A DNA stretch of 64,000 nucleotides from the NCBI GenBank assembly GCA_001949185.1, contig BDGG01000012.1:626824-690823 (forward strand), in the 5' to 3' direction. The position numbers and the translations under genes were made by a program. This DNA comes from Ramazzottius varieornatus (lineage: Eukaryota; Tardigrada; Eutardigrada; Parachela; Ramazzottiidae). The notes under the pieces were generated by a model. It did not search any database, was not told where the DNA came from, and worked only from the letters and a program-made list of their open reading frames with translations. Of this stretch, positions 59,344 through 64,000 are shown piece after piece (position 1 is the stretch's first letter; each line of letters starts with the position of its first letter).

Positions 59344-60271
59344 TCGTCCAATCCTTGGAATGAAATGTGTTGGCCGGTTGTTCTTCCTTGTTATACCTGT
59401 AGTGTACCAGGGTTGTTTCAATACGACTTTTTCAATTCTATCTGCAATTACGGTGGATTGGAATACCTCGGGCGGCAGCAATTCACTTCTCCGACATTCA
59501 ACTCAGCTCAACTAGCAATTACAATCAGTTGGAATTCAGCTGGCGACAGCAATCAACATTATTTCAATTGTGGTGCTTACTTTTTTGGACTTGACTTTTC
59601 ATATGATTGATGTTTCGAAGCAAATGCTTGGAATCCCCGTCGGATGTTTAGAGCATGGCACGTCATGGCCAAGGTATTGAATACGAACGCGCTGATGTTA
59701 ACAGTCATTCCAGTACTTGGTGAAGGCACACGCGTACCGTCGGCGCTTCTTTACCATACTCGCGAAACAGCCCTGTGGGGGGGGGGGGGGGGGGGTAGGA
59801 AAAGGCATCCGGACACCAGGGTCCAGCTTCGCGCGTACGTTCATGCATCGCGCGTCATTCACGAAGCAATATTATTAATAATCCCGCGTGCGTTTTACCG
59901 CGGTTGGCACAGATTCACTAAATTGAATGACCGCATCACCCATTATAATTTCTTCTACAATATTCTTCGCATTCTAATTAAAAGTCTAATTAATGCGGGG
60001 ATTACCCAGCATAGGATTCTCAATTCTGTTTGTCATATTGAAATTACAAAGCGGTCGTTTTCACTTAGCAATTGTAACGGTCGGTACAACACTGACCTGT
60101 GCAGTACGACTTCTGTCAGTAAGTCGATTCAGCGGGACGTCGTTCGCCGAGATTTCGTAAATTTCAATAAATTCGATAAATTTCATGGATGCCTGCAGTC
60201 AAAAAGTTCCTGCCATGATCCGACAGTGCGAGGGGCACCCTTGACAAGTGGCGGTGATACTCAGGCAATTC
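59344..60271. other. Intergenic 3' of the SLC16 gene, with a poly-G run
   Basis: A run of 19 G occupies 59777-59795. A 228-codon ORF spanning it (59644-60330) is not credible, because the run encodes poly-Gly and there is no match or splice structure. Nothing else is supported. Confidence 0.55.
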
Positions 60272-60485
60272 CAGCCAATAATCGAAAATTATTTTCTTTG
60301 GCGATAATCGTGGTTAATGCTTTTGAGTGATGGGCGTTTTCCCTTCCTGTAACTACCCGACCGGACATGGCGTTTTTCCTGGACTGTCCTGATACGTGTA
60401 TATATGCGGTGCAATGTACACGTGCGCCGCATACACGTACTCTTGCCGGTCAGCTCAATGTACTTCCTTGATCGCTAACTCTATC
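60272..60485 (+). repeat. Dispersed repeat, copy B
   Basis: Second copy of the repeat at 22948-23165, same strand, with a slightly longer interior around TACGTGTATATATGCGG. Confidence 0.7.
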
Positions 60486-61029
60486 CAGTGACTCGCCATG
60501 GCAGGCTGTTGACTCCACCTGCTTTCCGGCAGAAATTATCTCGCATGAATATGTTCATGGATTTCTCTCGAAGGAACATTCTTCATATACAATTTATCCG
60601 CGCTCTTGGCATCCCACGAATTTCTCAACCGACCGATATCAGCCGCCTACGCTGAGTGGCTATCCACGTCGGAGCTAGGTTCGGCCACGACGTCTGGTCA
60701 GGTTGCGCTCTTCCTCATCCTGGCTGGATACTACAGCCGGAGAGATCTCGTGTGTACTTGATGGATAGATAGATTGATTTATCGAGCCTCGACAATCTAG
60801 TCGACGGCTTCCTCGATCGTCAGAGGATAACAAAACATAACGAAACATACAGTACTAACAGCTTTGGCAAGTGGAAGCGATCAAGACTAACTTCAGAGAT
60901 TGACACATATGGATTACAATCCGAGATCAGGCACCAGAAAGGAAGTGGAAAACTCGCACAAACATAGCAGGGAGAGCTAACTACCAAACAAGGAATGAGG
61001 GAGCGTTCTTTCCGCCTTCGTCCAGGTTC

Positions 61030-61851
61030 TCACTTGTCCATTTCCATGTCCGACTGGCTCCGTCGTTCCCGGTTTGATGCTCGAGCTGGTCCATGTGTGT
61101 GGTTGGGTTTTTGCTGTCCGTCGCGAGGGTCTTCTTCGGCGACTTGGGCTCGCCCTCCGAACCTGGTTGTACCGACGGGAGGGTGATCCGCCTGGCTCGG
61201 CGGGTCGAGGTTCTGGTGGCTTTTCGGGGGCCACCCTCCTCCGCAATTCCGGGGGCAGTATCCCCGTTGTCCGTCACTATCACGTCCACTGCCACGTCCA
61301 CCGCTCCGTCCACCGCTCCGTCCAGCGCGATGACCGCCCTCACGACCACCACCGCGTCCGTCAGAGCGGCCATAAGCACCGCCACGCCCACCGTTGCCCC
61401 GACCTCGGTTTTTGTTTGAGTTACAGTGTTGAGGCGGTTGATTGCCGAGGCGACGGTGATCGAAGGGCTTGCGCGGTGGGCCGATCGACCCCAGGTTGAT
61501 CTTCACATCCGGTCGACCCGTACCGACGGGGCTGTTGGTTATCGTTGATGCATGGTAGGAGCTGGCTTGAGAGACGCGAACGCTGGACGGCTGGATGGCC
61601 GGAGCGCCAGGGCTGATGGATGGGACAGCTGGTTGGGTCGCTGTCATCCCCTGTAGGATCAGCCACTCATCGGCCGTGAATCTCGGTTGAGCGAGAGTTC
61701 CCAGCAGAGGCGTACTCGCGGAGGGACGGAGAGAAAAGCTAAACGGGTGTCCTAGCGGGAAACTCATAGGAAATCCCGTGGTCAGTCCTGATATTTGGTA
61801 AGGAGCATATGCTCCAATCATTCCTCCAAACATGCTGAAGGGGAAATTCAT
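61030..61851 (-). CDS. RGG-box protein, probably a retrotransposon ORF1
   Basis: 273-codon frame from the ATG of MNFPFSMFGG. The N-terminal half is Pro/Ser/Met/Phe-rich. The middle contains about 70 residues of Arg/Gly repeats (RGRGNGGRGGAYGR, RSGGRSGGRGSGR) typical of RNA-binding RGG boxes, followed by a hydrophilic tail to MEMDK. Its position in the same orientation as the LINE pieces suggests a retrotransposon-encoded nucleic-acid chaperone. A host RNA-binding protein exon is possible. Low-complexity coding makes the frame less certain. Confidence 0.45.
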   Translation of the reverse strand: MNFPFSMFGGMIGAYAPYQISGLTTGFPMSFPLGHPFSFSLRPSASTPLLGTLAQPRFTADEWLILQGMTATQPAVPSISPGAPAIQPSSVRVSQASSYHASTITNSPVGTGRPDVKINLGSIGPPRKPFDHRRLGNQPPQHCNSNKNRGRGNGGRGGAYGRSDGRGGGREGGHRAGRSGGRSGGRGSGRDSDGQRGYCPRNCGGGWPPKSHQNLDPPSQADHPPVGTTRFGGRAQVAEEDPRDGQQKPNHTHGPARASNRERRSQSDMEMDK

Positions 61852-62102
61852 GATCTGAAAATAGCATTTGGTTCCTCCCTGTGTCCGGTCATCTGTCCAT
61901 TTGTTACGAAGCCGTGAGTGCAAAGAGCGCGGAAGCGCTCTCAGAGGCATGCAGGCGTGTCATGCGCTGCTGATCACCAGCGAAGGAGTTTGACGGGCAA
62001 AAGGTCGTGTCGCTGAAGTCATGTCGCTGGCTAATCGTGTCAAGGTCGTGCAGCCGGTATAGTGCGCTGCCTCTTCGTATAGATTGACACTCGTGGCTGC
62101 TA

Positions 62103-63094
62103 CGAGTATGTTCTTCGCAGTTGATCAACCATGCCTGGTGCCACATCAAGCAGCGCTGACAGGCTGTCATACTGGCCGGCTGCGAATGATGACGTCAGAG
62201 GACCCACAATCTCCTGTGCTAATGCAGCCCAGTTGGTGCGGACCTTTGGCTGGTCGGGTGTCGGACGCCGTCCCAAGCCATGTGTACGGTGCTCTTGGAG
62301 CTTGATTTCCACACACATGATAAGATGGTCTGAAAGGCCGGGATGCTGGTCCAGGACGTCAAAGCTACTGACAAGAGGCACATCGGACGAGCGGACCAGA
62401 GAGTAGTCAATAACAGTAGTTGGACCGAACTATGACAGTGTCGCTCGAATGTGAATTTGAGGGGGAACTGTTCATCCAGTCCGTTAAGACTGATGAGGTC
62501 TACTTGTCGAACGTAGTCAAGAAAGAGCTTAGACCGGTAATTGCAGGGATTTCTGTCTATATTGGGGCAGTAGTTTACGGCGACAAGCTCGTTTGCTGCC
62601 AGATCCCTCGACTAGTGCGTTGAGCGGAAGGTCGCAGAGGTGCGTGTTGAAGTCGCCCATAACGACGAGCGGCCGCGTGGAATCGATTCTCAGTGTGAGT
62701 GCAATGAGCTCTTCCCACATATCATCTTCTCGTTCGAGAGAGATGTATCGGGACTGACAAGGTGGAATGTACACCACGAGTATCGTGCACACGGAGGCGC
62801 CGTCCGGCCAATTAACTTCTACTGCCAGAAACTCATCGGAGAACTGAGGTTCGAACCTCCTGAGCTTATATTTACTGGAGACGACCGTGATGCCTCCGCG
62901 TTTCACCCACGAACCTATCGTGGCGTTGTGGGTAATCACCGTAATACAGGAAAATTTTCATCGTCAAAAAACGAGCAATAGTTAAATGAGTGAGTTTCTG
63001 TGAGAGCAACGATATCAAATGTTTTGAAGAGAGCCTGAGTAGCAGATTGCGAGGTAAGCTTATGTCCGTTTACGTTCCAGTAGGCGAGTTTCAT
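62103..63094 (-). pseudogene. LINE ORF2 APE-type endonuclease, frameshifted
   Basis: Starts at MKLAYWNVNGHKL with the Asn motif and TETH metal-binding Glu, then stops after FPVLR. It continues in another frame from ITHNATIGSWVKRGG through VYIPP to RPLVVMGDFNTHL. A third frame carries YVRQVDLISLNGLD, and the last holds SFDVLDQHPGLSDHL with the catalytic Asp-His. At least three frame changes show decay. No RT follows. Confidence 0.8.
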
Positions 63095-63167
63095 ACTGCG
63101 GGAGGGTCTACAGCGAGTTGTGGAGGGGCGCAGTAGGCTGCTGGTGGCCTGAGCAGCCAGCTCCCCT

Positions 63168-63992
63168 AATGAACGTTTTTTGATGGGGAACCCGGACGTA
63201 CGGTGAGAGGCTCCGAAAAACGCTGTGTGCTCGTACCTTCACTGATGCGTCTCCCGTCGGTAATGGCCGTATACGATGGATGATTTGTGCTGCCTACCAT
63301 ATCACGGCGGCACGGGACTACCGCCGCGTCTCTGCCACTTACCGGGGTGGCTATATTACTACCATCGCGTCGGTGAAGGTTTGTCCTGTGCTTTGCGGTC
63401 GGGGTGAATACTCGAGTCTTGAACGCGGGCGCTGTAAGGTAAGGTTGATGATAGTCATTACCTCGATTTCGGTACCGGCTCTCGTAATGCTGATTTCCCT
63501 GTGCTGGTCTACGATGTTGTATACAAGCTGAGTGGGACATTTCTCGTGGGGGTTCATAGGATGAATTGAGTTCAACATGGGGGAAATTACAGTTTTCGCC
63601 CCAGTTGCAGTGACCACGTTTAAAATGCCGGCACGGGACTGTTCGCCATTTCGATGTCTTCTGGCGAGTGGTTTGTTTTGTGACGGCCTGCTTGCCATCT
63701 GTTGCGAGGTGGCTAACGCACGTGGAGGGCCCTGTGACCCTGAGCCTTCTGGCTTTCTCAATCCTACACGAGTACGAAAGGCCTGATCTGCGGCGACAGA
63801 GTGGAATGAGGGAGCCAGACATCGCAGGCTCTCGGTTTGCGGACTTGTGGCATTGGTTGCAGGACCTGCTGTATTCACCTGGCTCTCACGCTGCTTACGT
63901 TCGAGTTCAGCGATTCTCATCGCATTGACTGTTTGTTGTTCGGTAGCAATATTGCAACGCTGTTCTGCCGCTGCTAGTTTATTTTCGAGCAT
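63168..63992 (-). pseudogene. LINE ORF1-like protein with a CCCH zinc finger, frameshifted
   Basis: From ATG 63992 the frame encodes a coiled-coil start (NKLAAAEQRCNIATEQQ). A second frame, open to the stop at 63168, carries CRHFKRGHCNWGENCNFPH, a C-x7-C-x5-C-x3-H finger, then a Tyr/Asn/Arg-rich tail. The finger and the coiled coil are in different frames, so one frame change lies between about 63820 and 63700. It sits directly upstream of the endonuclease, as ORF1 does in LINEs. Confidence 0.6.
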
Positions 63993-64000
63993 GCTTATAA

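Larger units (their letters stand above)
60770..64000 (-). mobile_element. Non-LTR (LINE) retrotransposon cluster, broken, running off the right edge
   Basis: Minus-strand order is an ORF1 with a CCCH finger (63992-63168), an APE-type endonuclease region (63094-62103) and an RGG-rich ORF (61851-61030). A tail rich in ATCTATCTATCC near 60770 may be the 3' end. No reverse-transcriptase domain is seen in the window, so the element is deleted for RT or is a composite of two elements. Confidence 0.65.

Noticed and set aside
59644-60330. 228-codon plus-strand ORF
   Set aside because: It reads through a 19-G homopolymer (poly-Gly), has no similarity and runs into the dispersed repeat.

Overview
The window is nuclear DNA of an animal, most likely a bilaterian invertebrate. 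Genes are split by GT-AG introns, mostly 55-200 bp long. The gene set is metazoan housekeeping plus animal-specific genes: a Meox-type homeobox gene, glucuronyl C5-epimerase, GTP cyclohydrolase I, and XK-related, OATP, SLC5 and SLC16 transporter-type membrane proteins. The compact introns and short spacers would fit a small-genome ecdysozoan such as a tardigrade, but nothing here proves the phylum. One 50-base N gap (33908-33957) shows that this is an assembled scaffold.

Layout. 0-7 kb: start of an SLCO/OATP transporter (-), a 988-bp hAT-like element, WDR4 (-), then GTF2H5 and THOC7 (+). 7-14 kb: a decayed coiled-coil gene, GCH1 (-), a Meox-like homeobox gene (-). 14-20 kb: MRPL37 (+), a coiled-coil ORF (-), GDPD1 (-), MRPL49 (+). 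20-27 kb: gene-poor and rich in repeats and foldback elements. 27-39 kb: HACL2/ILVBL (+), AP3M (-), XK-related (-), RPS6 with a long C-terminal tail (+), Hikeshi (-). 39.7-49.5 kb: a same-strand run of an unrecognised single-pass membrane protein, an SLC5 symporter and SEC23, followed by convergent GLCE (-). 52-57 kb: repeats. 57-59 kb: an SLC16 transporter (+). 59-64 kb: repeats and a broken LINE retrotransposon (-) with a CCCH-finger ORF1 and an APE-type endonuclease.

The genes do not form one pathway. Recurring themes are mitochondrial translation (MRPL37, MRPL49), vesicle coats (SEC23, AP3M), RNA processing and transcription (WDR4, THOC7, GTF2H5), lipid and CoA metabolism (GDPD1, HACL2) and solute transport. 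The exon models below were built by eye. For nearly all of them the exon phases close exactly, with total lengths divisible by three, and the proteins align to remembered family members over their full length. The most notable non-gene signals are several families of short inverted-repeat elements, some with target-site duplications, and a 71-nt SLC5-SEC23 spacer that carries a strong 3' splice site and no poly(A) signal.
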